DNA from: an uncultured Kiloniellaceae bacterium
GTDB lineage: Bacteria > Pseudomonadota > Alphaproteobacteria > Kiloniellales > Kiloniellaceae
Assembly (NCBI GenBank): GCA_947500035.1
Contig: CANMQP010000010.1
Location: 486,632-550,631 of the forward strand
Direction: 5' to 3'
Length of the DNA: 64,000 bases
Below are positions 9,144-17,799 of the stretch, in pieces. The position numbers were made by a program, and so were the translations under genes. Below the pieces are notes generated by a model, which worked only from the letters and a program-made list of their open reading frames with translations, had not been told where the DNA came from and did not search any database. How positions within the stretch are numbered: the stretch's first letter is position 1; the number at the start of each line of letters is the position of its first letter.

Positions 9144-9169
9144 CGGCGCAACCTATGTAGGTTGCGCCG
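9144..9169. terminator. Bidirectional terminator between convergent genes
   Basis: An 11-pair perfect stem (9144-9154 with 9159-9169, core GGCGCAACCT/AGGTTGCGCC) with a 4-base loop. On the minus strand it is followed by CTTTCTTTT, on the plus strand by a short GTTTCC. It sits between the TRAP operon and the DUF2336 gene and can end both. Confidence 0.85.
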
Positions 9170-9205
9170 TTTCCGGTTCGCCAGGTTTTACCGAGAGGAG
9201 GAATG

Positions 9206-10345
9206 TTACGCCGCGAATTGGTCCAGTTTGGACATGAGATACTCGAGATCGTCTTCGGTCATCTGGCTCGAAGGATCTTCGAACTGTGTGAGGACCCGCT
9301 CCAGGATCTTGTTGGTAAAGCGGAACCTGTCGTTGCTGAGGCCATCGTAATCGGTCTCATTTACGAGCTCGACGCAGGCCCGAACGGCAGGCAGAAGAAC
9401 GATGGGAAGCTGGGCCTTCTTGTGGATCGACTCCAGCCCCAATTTGCCGCCGTCGTGAATAAGCTGACGGGCATTCTGGATCGGTATGTCGGCCAACTCC
9501 GCCATAGCATATTCGAAGAATTTGATGTCACCCGTGCAGAGGGCGCGCAGTACGAGCGAGGAGGACAGGCGCTGGCTCCGATGGAGCTGCCGAACCAGCT
9601 GGATCAGCTCAGCATCGCTGGAACCTTCCTTCAAAAGCGTGACAGTGGCGCGCTCGCGGGCCTGCAGGATGAGGTTGTGCGCTTTATCTGACGGCAGGTC
9701 ATGGTTCTTGACCATGTAGTCCTGAAGCTGCTCAGTCAGCGCAGAGACGAGCTGTTCCGCGATAGCGGCGGGCAGGGTCGGGCGGCGTGCCATGGAGTCA
9801 GAAACAGCGTCGCTGTTCTTATAATTGTCCATGACCCGGGTCAGTGCTTTTTCGTTGAGATCGGCACCCTCATTCGAGACCAGACGTGCCACAGCCTTCT
9901 CGTTGCCGGTATCGATCAGGGCATCTGCGACCTTGGAAGACACTGTCGGACGCTGGGCGACCGCCATCTGTTTGGATGAGTCGTCGCTGGCAACGATTTC
10001 AACCAAGTCTTCATCAGTCAGCACGTCTGAGAACTTCAGCACCGGCAAGGCCACTGAATCAACATCGTTAGCCATGGCCAAGGCGACGTCGTGAGGCAGA
10101 TCGCGGCTCGTTTTCAGATGATTCGCCAAGGTCTCACGGACCGAGAGTTCGACGTCTTTCACGAGCGAGCGGAAAATCTCTTCCGCGATCTCACGTTCCG
10201 CGTCGCCAAGTTCCTGGCTTGCGAACTGGCTGGCGATTTTTTCAGTCGTCTCGGCACGGACCTTCGGAGAAGGATCCGCCATCAACTTGGCGACGTCTGC
10301 TTGCGATAAGCTATTTGTCATAGGCCCGATACCTGTAATCATCAC
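9206..10345 (-). CDS. DUF2336 domain-containing protein
   Basis: A 379-residue, soluble, all-helical protein of the DUF2336 family, which is common in alphaproteobacteria and has no established function. Short helical repeats resembling HEAT units run through the first 260 residues, for example PKVRAETTEKIASQF, LSVRETLANHL, AVAQRPTVSSKVADALI and SMARRPTLPAAIAEQLV. The longest frame begins with GTG at 10345. ATG codons at 10342 and 10321 (MTNSLSQADV) are alternatives, and none has a strong ribosome site. There is no signal peptide or membrane segment. It stands alone, between two TRAP systems. Confidence 0.85.
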   Translation of the reverse strand: MMITGIGPMTNSLSQADVAKLMADPSPKVRAETTEKIASQFASQELGDAEREIAEEIFRSLVKDVELSVRETLANHLKTSRDLPHDVALAMANDVDSVALPVLKFSDVLTDEDLVEIVASDDSSKQMAVAQRPTVSSKVADALIDTGNEKAVARLVSNEGADLNEKALTRVMDNYKNSDAVSDSMARRPTLPAAIAEQLVSALTEQLQDYMVKNHDLPSDKAHNLILQARERATVTLLKEGSSDAELIQLVRQLHRSQRLSSSLVLRALCTGDIKFFEYAMAELADIPIQNARQLIHDGGKLGLESIHKKAQLPIVLLPAVRACVELVNETDYDGLSNDRFRFTNKILERVLTQFEDPSSQMTEDDLEYLMSKLDQFAA

Positions 10346-10633
10346 TTCGCTTGTGAGTGGAAGCGGTCGCTCGACCGGTTCTGCACCTCGGTGCGAAAAT
10401 CCAGTTTGACTATAGCGATGGGTCAGTTAAGGCATGTTTAACACCAGGGGAGGATTGCACCTGGAGCCGGTGATCAGGCGTGTGATTCACCCTCTAAACC
10501 TATGATCTGGGGCCACATTCAGGTTTTCCGGCCAATCGACGAAAATCTGACGAACGCCACGGCACAGCTGATTTTCAACAACTATGCATCTGTTTTTATT
10601 AAAATTTTTCCAATGCGATCTGAACCGGGACTC

Positions 10634-11065
10634 TTAGTCGCCGCGCACCACCATCACCGACATTTTCGCATGGCGGACAACCCGGGCCGCGTTGGGTCCG
10701 AGCAGGTAGTCCTTAAGCTCAGGGCGGTGCGACGACATTACTATCAGATCGGCCTTGCATTCGCCCGCAATCCGAAGAATTTCCTCGTAGATTGTCCCAT
10801 GACCGACGATGTGCTGGACCGCAAGGTCTTTCGGCACCTTCTCCGAGACATAGGCGTGGAGCTTTTCAGTGATCGTCTTTCGGGCCTTTGCCTCGTAGTC
10901 TTGAGGAAAGAATGAGCCGACCATGCTCATGCCGAAGTCCGGAATTACAGTCATGACATGGAGTGTACCGCCCGATGACTCCGCCTGTTGCACGGCGGCT
11001 TTCAGGGCTTTTTCCTGGCTCTCGACATTGTTCAAGTCGACAGCCAACAGGATGTCTTTAAACAT
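10634..11065 (-). CDS. Universal stress protein associated with a TRAP transporter (TeaD-like)
   Basis: A 143-residue UspA-fold protein. It starts MFKDILLAVDL, whose early aspartate is typical of ATP-binding Usp proteins. It ends with the G-x2-G-x9-G-S/T type nucleotide loop region, here SSHRPELKDYLLGPNAARVVRHA. The frame can be extended to a TTG at 11080, but the ATG at 11065 has a GGAG ribosome site 8 bases upstream. It lies 15 bases downstream of the fused TRAP permease. TeaD, a Usp protein in a similar position, regulates the TeaABC ectoine transporter of Halomonas. A regulatory role on the neighbouring transporter is inferred from that. Confidence 0.9.
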   Translation of the reverse strand: MFKDILLAVDLNNVESQEKALKAAVQQAESSGGTLHVMTVIPDFGMSMVGSFFPQDYEAKARKTITEKLHAYVSEKVPKDLAVQHIVGHGTIYEEILRIAGECKADLIVMSSHRPELKDYLLGPNAARVVRHAKMSVMVVRGD

Positions 11066-11080
11066 AGCTACGTACTCCAA

Positions 11081-13672
11081 TTACACTGCGGCCGGTGAAA
11101 GTTCATTTCTCCGGCGGCCGCGCTGCATCATGATGATCAGGCCCAGCACGATTAATGCCGGGATATACATCAACTGCTTGGCGGGCTGCTCGACCGGGGC
11201 GAAGACAACAACGATTTTCTGACCGAAATCAAGGCCTGCGGCCTGTGCCGGGCTATCGAAACCGGCATTGTCGACCTCAACGTCTTCGCCGTCGATCAGG
11301 AGTTCAAGACCAGCGTTAAAAAGGCGGTCTTCGCCCGTCTCACCTTCACCCAGTTCGAGCAGGGCTACGAAACTGCGGGGTTCTCCGACCGCATCTTCGC
11401 CGTCAATCCGCAGGCGCAGTTGCTGTCCCGGTTCCATGGCATCGGCAACTTGAACGATCTGGTTCGGCGCGGTTTCGATGCTCGGGGGTGAAACCATGTC
11501 CATCCAGAAACCCGGACGGAACAGGGTAAAGGCGATCAGCAGAAGCAAGACGGTTTCATAGGCGCGGTTACGAGCCAGGAAATAGCCCTGCGTTGCGGCT
11601 GCAAAAATCAGCATGGCCGCTGTCGCGACAATGAAGACGATAATACCTTCCACCACACTCACATCGATCAGGAGGAGATCTGTGTTGAAAATGAAGAGGA
11701 AAGGCAGGGCTGCCGTCCGAAGGCTGTAGAAGAAAGCCACGAAGCCGGTTTTGATGGGATCTCCACCCGAGACGGCGGCCGCCGCGAAGGAAGCAAGACC
11801 GACTGGTGGGGTTACGTCCGCCATGATGCCGAAGTAGAAGACGAAAAGGTGTACGGCAATAAGGGGTACGATCAGGCCTGAATCCTGCCCGAGCTGGACG
11901 ATAACGGGTGCCAGAAGGGAAGAGACCACGATGTAGTTGGCCGTGGTCGGCAGCCCCATACCGAGAATCAGGCTGAGAATGGCGGTCAATAGCAGCATCA
12001 GCATGATGTTGCCAAGTGAGAGGATCTCCACCAGTTCAGCCAGCACCAGACCAACGCCGGTCTGTGAGACGGCGCCGACGATAATACCGGCTGTGGCTGT
12101 GGCGATGCCGATACCGATCATATTGCGCGCGCCGGCAATCAGGCCGTCAATCAGCTCATTCCAGCCCTGCTTGAGGTGGAGGCCCATGTTGCCCAAGCTG
12201 CGGAACATGGCAAACAGAGGACGCTGGGTCACCATGATGAAGATCATGAAAGCCGTCGCCCAGAAAGCCGAGAGGCCCGGTGAGAGCCGCTCGACCATCA
12301 GGCACCAGATCAAAACGATCACCGGCAGGATGTAGTGCAGACCCGATTTTACGGTGGGACCGACCTCAGGAAGCTCCACGACCGGCGAGTTAGGGTCGTC
12401 CAGTTCCAGTTCCGGATAGCGCGCGCAAAAGCGGATCAGGCCGAGATAAACGACGGCCAGAAGGGCCGCAATCACGAAACCGGCCGCATCGCCCGCGGCG
12501 GGTTTGATCCAGCCAAGCCCATAGTAAACTGCAAAGGAAAGGCCGCAGACCAAGGCAATACCGAATGCCGTCATGGTCAGGAACTTCAGCAGTGGCGTGG
12601 GTTCGCCGCGGCGGGGCAGGCCCTGCATGTCAGCCTTCATGGCTTCGAGATGTACGATGTATACCAGCGCGATGTATGAAATCAGCGCCGGGATAAAGGC
12701 GTGTTTTACGACCTCAAAGTAGGAGATCCCGACGTACTCGACCATCAGAAAGGCAGCCGCGCCCATGACCGGCGGCATGATCTGGCCGTTGACCGAAGAG
12801 GCGACTTCGACCGCGCCGGCTTTTTCCGGCGAGAACCCGACCCGTTTCATCATGGGGATGGTGAAGGTACCGGTCGTCACCACGTTGGCGATCGAGGAAC
12901 CGGAAATCAAACCGGTCATCGCGGATGCGACCACAGCGGCCTTTGCAGGACCGCCGCGGTAGTGACCGAGCAGCGAGAAGGCGACCTTGATGAAGTAGTT
13001 GCCTGCGCCGGCCTTATCCAGCAGCGCGCCGAAGAGGACGAAGAGGAACACGAAGCTGGTCGAGACGCCCAGCGCGATGCCGAAGACACCTTCCGAGGAG
13101 AGCCACTGATGGTACGCGACGGCGCCGAAGCTCGCGCCTTTCCACGCCAGAATGCCAGGCATGTTTGGACCGCCGAAGGTATAGACCAGGAAGACGATTG
13201 CGACGATCATCAGGGGTGGCCCGAGTGCGCGCCGTGTTGCTTCCAGCAGAGTCACGATGCCGATGCAGGCAATGATGATGTCCATCGTGTTCGGATTGTT
13301 GGGACGGCTGGAGATCTCCGTGTAGAAGAGGAAGTTGTAGGCCGCTGCGAAAGCCGCGACGATGGCGAGAATCCAGTCCTGGATCGGAATGTGGTCGCGC
13401 GGTGAGCGCTTGAGGGCCGGATAGGCGAGAAAAGCGAGAAACACCGAGAGGGCCAGATGGATCGCTCTGGATTCCGTGGTGTTGAACACCCCGCCGAAAA
13501 TAAAGGGCAGCGGGGATGCGATCCAGAGTTGGAACAGGGACCATACGAGGGCTGCGCCGAGAATAATTCTGGCTGGGTAGCCTGACGGGTTTCGGGCGCC
13601 GGTGTCCGCCGCAGCCACCATATCCTGGAGCTCAGCCTCGGAAGCCGGTTTTCCCGTGTTTTGATCGCTCAT
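11081..13672 (-). CDS. Fused TRAP transporter permease (DctQM fusion, TAXI type) with C-terminal DUF3394
   Basis: An 863-residue membrane protein joining the small and large TRAP subunits. The first 200 residues hold the DctQ-like helices and linker. DctM-like sequence follows, with GALLDKAGAGNYFIKVAFSLLG, MTGLISGSSIANVVTTGTFTIPMMKRVGFSPEKAGAVE near residue 265 and LILGMGLPTTANYIVVSSLLAPV near residue 580. The last 160 residues fit the DUF3394 extension typical of TAXI-TRAP permeases, ending in a final helix and a basic tail. It follows the TAXI binding protein and precedes the Usp gene on the same strand, so these form one system. Confidence 0.95.
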   Translation of the reverse strand: MSDQNTGKPASEAELQDMVAAADTGARNPSGYPARIILGAALVWSLFQLWIASPLPFIFGGVFNTTESRAIHLALSVFLAFLAYPALKRSPRDHIPIQDWILAIVAAFAAAYNFLFYTEISSRPNNPNTMDIIIACIGIVTLLEATRRALGPPLMIVAIVFLVYTFGGPNMPGILAWKGASFGAVAYHQWLSSEGVFGIALGVSTSFVFLFVLFGALLDKAGAGNYFIKVAFSLLGHYRGGPAKAAVVASAMTGLISGSSIANVVTTGTFTIPMMKRVGFSPEKAGAVEVASSVNGQIMPPVMGAAAFLMVEYVGISYFEVVKHAFIPALISYIALVYIVHLEAMKADMQGLPRRGEPTPLLKFLTMTAFGIALVCGLSFAVYYGLGWIKPAAGDAAGFVIAALLAVVYLGLIRFCARYPELELDDPNSPVVELPEVGPTVKSGLHYILPVIVLIWCLMVERLSPGLSAFWATAFMIFIMVTQRPLFAMFRSLGNMGLHLKQGWNELIDGLIAGARNMIGIGIATATAGIIVGAVSQTGVGLVLAELVEILSLGNIMLMLLLTAILSLILGMGLPTTANYIVVSSLLAPVIVQLGQDSGLIVPLIAVHLFVFYFGIMADVTPPVGLASFAAAAVSGGDPIKTGFVAFFYSLRTAALPFLFIFNTDLLLIDVSVVEGIIVFIVATAAMLIFAAATQGYFLARNRAYETVLLLLIAFTLFRPGFWMDMVSPPSIETAPNQIVQVADAMEPGQQLRLRIDGEDAVGEPRSFVALLELGEGETGEDRLFNAGLELLIDGEDVEVDNAGFDSPAQAAGLDFGQKIVVVFAPVEQPAKQLMYIPALIVLGLIIMMQRGRRRNELSPAAV

Positions 13673-13800
13673 ATCGTCCCCCGGTGTTCGTAATAGTATT
13701 CTGAAGAGCCGTTTTTTTTTGTGTGCCTGAGAATGAGGCTTATGGCTCTGTCGTTTGCAGCGTAATGGCTTGAAAAAGAGCCGAATTATTATGATAGAGA

Positions 13801-13830
13801 AAAAACGGGCGGAGCCAAAACTCCGCCCGT
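13801..13830 (-). terminator. Intrinsic terminator or attenuator after the TAXI binding-protein gene
   Basis: On the minus strand a 9-pair GC stem (13830-13822 with 13815-13807, CGGGCGGAG and its complement, 6-base loop) is followed by six T. It lies 11 bases past the stop of the binding protein and upstream of the permease gene, so readthrough would give less permease than binding protein. Confidence 0.88.
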
Positions 13831-13840
13831 CCGGGTTGGA

Positions 13841-14827
13841 CTACATCCAGCCCTTTTCCTTGTAGTACCGGACCGCGCCATCATGAAGAGGTGCGGAGAG
13901 GTTGTTCTTGATCATCTTTTCCTGCTCCAGGTTTGCGAAAGCCGGGTGCAGTTTTTTGAAGCGATCGAAGTTGTCGAACACAGCTTTGACCATCTGGTAA
14001 ACGGTCTCTTCGTCGGTTGCCGTGGAGGTGACGAAGGTCGCGCCGACGCCGAAGGTCTGAGTTTCGCTGTCGGTACCCGTATACATGCCGCCCGGGATCG
14101 TTGCCGTGGCGTAGTAAGCGTTATCGTCGACTAGAGAGTCGATGGCTGCGCCGGTCACAGGGACGATGACGGACTCACAAGACGTCGTGGCTTCCTTGAT
14201 CGAACCACTCGGGTGGCCGACCGTGAAGACCATCGCATCGATCTTGTTGTCGCAGAGTGCCTGGGACTGTTCCGCCGACTTCAGCTCGGACGCGAGCTTA
14301 AAGTCGTCCATTGTCCAGCCCATTTTTTCCATGACGACTTCCATGGTGCCGCGCTGTCCGGAACCCGGATTACCGACATTCACGCGTTTGCCCTTCAGAT
14401 CTTCGAAGGTCTTGATGCCGGAGTCGGCCCGGGCAACGACGGTGAAGGGCTCCGGATGAACCGAGAAAACGGCCCGCAGTTCTTTGAAGGCGCCGTCAGG
14501 GAATTTGTCCGGAGCGGTCCCGTTGTAGGCGTGATACTGCCAGTCGGACTGTGCAACGCCCATGTTCAAATCGCCGGCACGCACGCCGTTGATGTTAGCC
14601 ACGGAGCCGCCCGTAGTGTGGGTGCACTTGATGTTGTGGTTCTTGGTGCCACGATTGACCAGACGGCAAATCGAACCGCCGACCACGTAATACACGCCGG
14701 TCTGTCCGCCGGTGCCAATAGTGACGAATTTGTCTTCCGCGGATGCCGTCGATGCGCCCATGCCAAGGCTTAGCAGCGCGCCCATAGCAACGCCTGTGAC
14801 GGCCGTCTTTAACGCAAACTTCTTCAT
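13841..14827 (-). CDS. TAXI-family TRAP transporter solute-binding protein
   Basis: The periplasmic binding protein for the fused permease downstream. The longest frame begins at 14983, but the ATG at 14827 has a GGAG ribosome site 9 bases upstream and opens directly into a signal peptide (MKKFALKTAVTGVAMGALLS, cleaved near ASAED). That gives 328 residues, normal for the family. TAXI markers are FVTIGTGGQTGVYYVVGGSICRLVN just after the signal peptide, KGKRVNVGNPGSGQRGTMEVVMEKMGW and YATATIPGGMYTG. The substrate is unknown; characterised TAXI proteins bind glutamate/glutamine or dicarboxylates. Confidence 0.95.
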   Translation of the reverse strand: MKKFALKTAVTGVAMGALLSLGMGASTASAEDKFVTIGTGGQTGVYYVVGGSICRLVNRGTKNHNIKCTHTTGGSVANINGVRAGDLNMGVAQSDWQYHAYNGTAPDKFPDGAFKELRAVFSVHPEPFTVVARADSGIKTFEDLKGKRVNVGNPGSGQRGTMEVVMEKMGWTMDDFKLASELKSAEQSQALCDNKIDAMVFTVGHPSGSIKEATTSCESVIVPVTGAAIDSLVDDNAYYATATIPGGMYTGTDSETQTFGVGATFVTSTATDEETVYQMVKAVFDNFDRFKKLHPAFANLEQEKMIKNNLSAPLHDGAVRYYKEKGWM

Positions 14828-15348
14828 GGAGTCTTTCTCCCGTTTATGACCTTGTAGTTTGATTGTGCCTGCCCAGACCTGCAGAATCGCCATGCTGAAT
14901 CGCGTCATCACGGGACGGATTTCGAGCCTGGGCAAGTTCTTGATTTTTCTGCATTCCCTGAACCATTTTGGTTTGTAGCGCATCTTGCTTCTGTGCGCTT
15001 AGCCGTCGATTTGAACATACTTACCCGGGAGGACGCTAGCCTTAAGTATGCTGCGGTGCATTCGACCTACCTTGGATCGTCATGCTACCTAAAAGACTTA
15101 GGGTGGATGTTTTTTCGCCTCATGCGAAAGCGCGTCCTTTCCGGGGATTTTTGCGCCACGGATAACGTCGCCATTGCCAGTCACGGGGCTCGTCTGTAGG
15201 TATGGCGAGCGGCATCTTGCGAGGGCTGCCTGAGATATTTGCGAACGGCATGATCGTCGGCGGGCGTAGGTGGCGACATTGTAAATCGCTGAACAAGACA
15301 GGTTATGCTGCGGTTTTCGATAAGGGGTACAGGGGACTAACTTATACT
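14828..15348. other. Divergent intergenic region between TAXI operon and apt
   Basis: About 520 bases with no gene I can support. It has an 8-base inverted repeat (CATACTTA at 15016-15023, TAAGTATG at 15043-15050) and a small hairpin TTTCGC-ctcat-GCGAAA at 15113-15129 beside a T-run. Possible apt promoter elements (TTGTAA, then TTATGC 18 bases on) lie near 15280-15310. Open frames at 14993-15199 and upstream of 15349 have no ribosome site or family resemblance. Confidence 0.45.
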
Positions 15349-15864
15349 ATGGATCTTAAACAACACATCCGCTCTATCCCGGATTTTCCGAAACCCGGCA
15401 TTCTGTTTTACGACATTTCAACCTTGCTCGCCCATCCCCAGGCCTGGCAGGCGACGGTCGATCGCCTCGCGGAGGCTGTCATGGAACACAAGCCGGATAT
15501 TCTGGCCGGGATCGAGTCCCGGGGGTTCCTGGTTGCCGCGCCGCTTGCGCTGAAACTTGGCCTGGGCTTTGCGATGGTTCGCAAAAAGGGCAAGCTGCCC
15601 GGCAAGACCATTCCCTACACCTACGACCTCGAATACGGTTCGGACACCATTGAAGTTCAGGCGGATGCCTTTCACGAGGGGCAGCGGGTGGTTCTGCTCG
15701 ATGACCTCCTGGCAACCGGCGGCACCATGAAGGCTGCGGCCGAGTTGTTGCGTCAAAGCGGCGCCGACGTAAGGGCCGCTGCCTGTATCATCGAACTGAC
15801 CTTCCTGAAGGGGCGGGAAGGGCTCGATATACCCGTTACGACACTGATTCAGTACGACGACTGA
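15349..15864 (+). CDS. apt: Adenine phosphoribosyltransferase
   Basis: Salvages adenine to AMP using PRPP. The open frame begins at 15202, but homologous sequence starts at the ATG at 15349 ([24 protein letters not shown]), which has an AGGGGA ribosome site, giving the usual 171 residues. The adenine-binding segment [19 protein letters not shown] and the PRPP-binding loop [17 protein letters not shown] are intact. It converges on the amidase gene with 24 bases between stops. Confidence 0.96.
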   Translation: MDLKQHIRSIPDFPKPGILFYDISTLLAHPQAWQATVDRLAEAVMEHKPDILAGIESRGFLVAAPLALKLGLGFAMVRKKGKLPGKTIPYTYDLEYGSDTIEVQADAFHEGQRVVLLDDLLATGGTMKAAAELLRQSGADVRAAACIIELTFLKGREGLDIPVTTLIQYDD

Positions 15865-15888
15865 TCAGCAATGTCGCAGGCACCAAAG

Positions 15889-17106
15889 TTAGATCCCGAA
15901 TTGCGACTCGAAAGCGCCATCCGCTGTCTCGCGGGTGAAGTTTTCTGCAAAAGCGAGTAGTGTCATATCCGTATTACGCCCTGCGATGAGCGAGAGGCCG
16001 ACCGGACATCCTGAGACCGTTGCCAGGGGCATGGTGATCTGCGGCAGGCCGCTTAAGCCTGCGATTGAGTTCAGGCTGAGGACACTTCCGCGATGCTCCA
16101 GTAGGGATTCGGCGCTTGCAGAAACCAGAGGCGCGATCCCAGGGGTGCTGGGTAAACAGAGCAGCGTACCCTCAGGTACCAATGCCTCGAGGCGCTTGGT
16201 GTAGTCAATCCGGGCCGCGCAGGCCTCCTCAACTTCGCCGGGATCGACGTCCTTTGCCCAGGCAAAGCGCTCGGCGACTTCTGCGCCGAAGGTCGGCTTC
16301 TGCGTTTCGATCCAATCGCCATGCACCTTCCAGATTTCGCTCGCCTGAATCTTCCGGAAACGCCACATCCACTCGCTCAAACCTCCGCCGGGCTCGCCGG
16401 CCAGAATAGGCTCTCCAGCTGTCAGGCGGGCCTCAAGCCTTGTGACAAAAGGTGCCAGCGCGGACCGGACCGCATCTTCAGCAAGCTCGAAGGCATCTTC
16501 CACAATGATCAGTTTTGTCGGTGGCGGGCTTTCGGCGGCGGGCTCCTGGAACAGCACTTCGCCAACTCTGCGCAGTAACTCTGCATCGCGGGCAAACCAG
16601 CCGACCGTATCGAAACTCGGTGCCAACGGCATCACGTTCTCGAGGCTGATCCGGCCGTGCGTTGGACGCAGTCCGAAGAGACCGCAGTAGCTGGCGGGGG
16701 TTCGGATCGATCCGCCCGTATCGCTCCCCAGAGCCGTATCTACCAGACCGCCGGCAACGGCAGAGGCGGATCCGCTTGAGGAACCGCCCGGGATCCGTCC
16801 CGGCGCGTTACTGTTCGAGGGGGTGCCGTAATGATGGTTCTGGCCGTTCAGGCTGTAGGCGAGCTCGTCGGTGATCGTCTTCCCGACAAGATAGGCACCG
16901 GCGTCCAGGAGGCGTTGCACGGCAGGTGCAGTTGCAATCGCGGCCTCATGACTACGTGCCCAGTCGGGGTTGCCGCAGCCCGTGATATGACCGGCGATGT
17001 CGTAAATGTCCTTCGCCGCGAAAGTAACGCCGCGCAGGGGGCCGTCCGCCGCGCCGGCGATATTGACTTCGCTCTCGGGGACAAATGCGCCCAGACTATC
17101 GATCAT
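15889..17106 (-). CDS. Amidase signature family hydrolase
   Basis: A 405-residue serine hydrolase of the amidase signature family. The Ser-cisSer-Lys catalytic set is visible: Lys in FAAKDIYDI near residue 32, the serine of PGGSSSGSASAVAGG near residue 108, and the nucleophile in GSDTGGSIRTPASYCG near residue 132. The protein is shorter than GatA (about 480 residues) and stands alone rather than with gatB/gatC, so it is not the tRNA amidotransferase subunit. Closest in feel are small amidases such as the indoleacetamide/urea-amide hydrolase group. The substrate cannot be assigned. No signal peptide is seen, so it should be cytosolic. Confidence 0.9.
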   Translation of the reverse strand: MIDSLGAFVPESEVNIAGAADGPLRGVTFAAKDIYDIAGHITGCGNPDWARSHEAAIATAPAVQRLLDAGAYLVGKTITDELAYSLNGQNHHYGTPSNSNAPGRIPGGSSSGSASAVAGGLVDTALGSDTGGSIRTPASYCGLFGLRPTHGRISLENVMPLAPSFDTVGWFARDAELLRRVGEVLFQEPAAESPPPTKLIIVEDAFELAEDAVRSALAPFVTRLEARLTAGEPILAGEPGGGLSEWMWRFRKIQASEIWKVHGDWIETQKPTFGAEVAERFAWAKDVDPGEVEEACAARIDYTKRLEALVPEGTLLCLPSTPGIAPLVSASAESLLEHRGSVLSLNSIAGLSGLPQITMPLATVSGCPVGLSLIAGRNTDMTLLAFAENFTRETADGAFESQFGI

Positions 17107-17260
17107 ATCCCGCTCTTTATTGCAGTGTAAGAGGGCGATAGCTTGAGGCTTTCGCGTCCACTGTCAAGTCTTGGCTCCATCTGGCCGGCGTTGCCAAAAA
17201 TGCGCCGAATTAAGGATGGAGACCTGGACCTAAGGGGGCCTCATTTGCCGTCAGATAGCC

Positions 17261-17548
17261 TTAAGTGCGCGTTTTCTTGAGTTCGGTATCGGGTTCTTTT
17301 TCGGGCTTTTCGTCCGGCTCAACGGTGTTGCGTTTGCGCCTGATGATGATGTCCCCGTCTTCATTGATTTCCGGCAGTTCATACTGCGGAATGCTCTCCA
17401 TCAGCAGGTTCAGCGAGCGCATCATCAATTCGATGCTCTCGCGCGCGAGTTCGCCCGGATCGCCGTTTGCTTCCTCCGCTTTAAGAGACGGTGTTGCGGT
17501 GAGAAGCATGCAAGCCGTCAAACCAAGTACAAAAAGTCCGCGACGCAT
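17261..17548 (-). CDS. Small secreted or periplasmic protein of unknown function
   Basis: A 95-residue protein with a signal peptide (about residues 1-24, LGLTACMLLTATPSLKA). A helical stretch (ARESIELMMRSLNLLMESIPQYELPEI) and a basic and then acidic, highly charged tail follow. The motif IPQYELPEINEDGDIIIRRK is of a type I recall from small conserved alphaproteobacterial proteins, but I know no function. A cysteine at position 13 lies inside the hydrophobic core rather than in a clear lipobox. Codon usage and composition match its neighbours. It is likely its own transcription unit. Confidence 0.7.
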   Translation of the reverse strand: MRRGLFVLGLTACMLLTATPSLKAEEANGDPGELARESIELMMRSLNLLMESIPQYELPEINEDGDIIIRRKRNTVEPDEKPEKEPDTELKKTRT

Positions 17549-17799
17549 GGCGAAGACACCCTTTCCTGAATGAGAGCCGATAGCGGTTCAGCTTTTACGC
17601 CTGACCGAACCATAAATTATAGATAGCTATCAAACATGGCAGTATTGGGGCGTCAAGGTCAGTAGTTTCCCCTATCTGCCCTCATTACGGACGACGGAAA
17701 GAGGCTTCGAAGGCTCGACATCCTCAGTCGGACATGCCAGAAAACCGCCCATCTCAGGCCGGGTGTGAAGCTTGAGTGATCGGGAAACAGGGTTGAAGT

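Noticed and set aside
15202..15348. Longer N-terminus for apt
   Set aside because: The 49 extra residues do not resemble the family, and the ATG at 15349 has its own ribosome site and gives the normal length.
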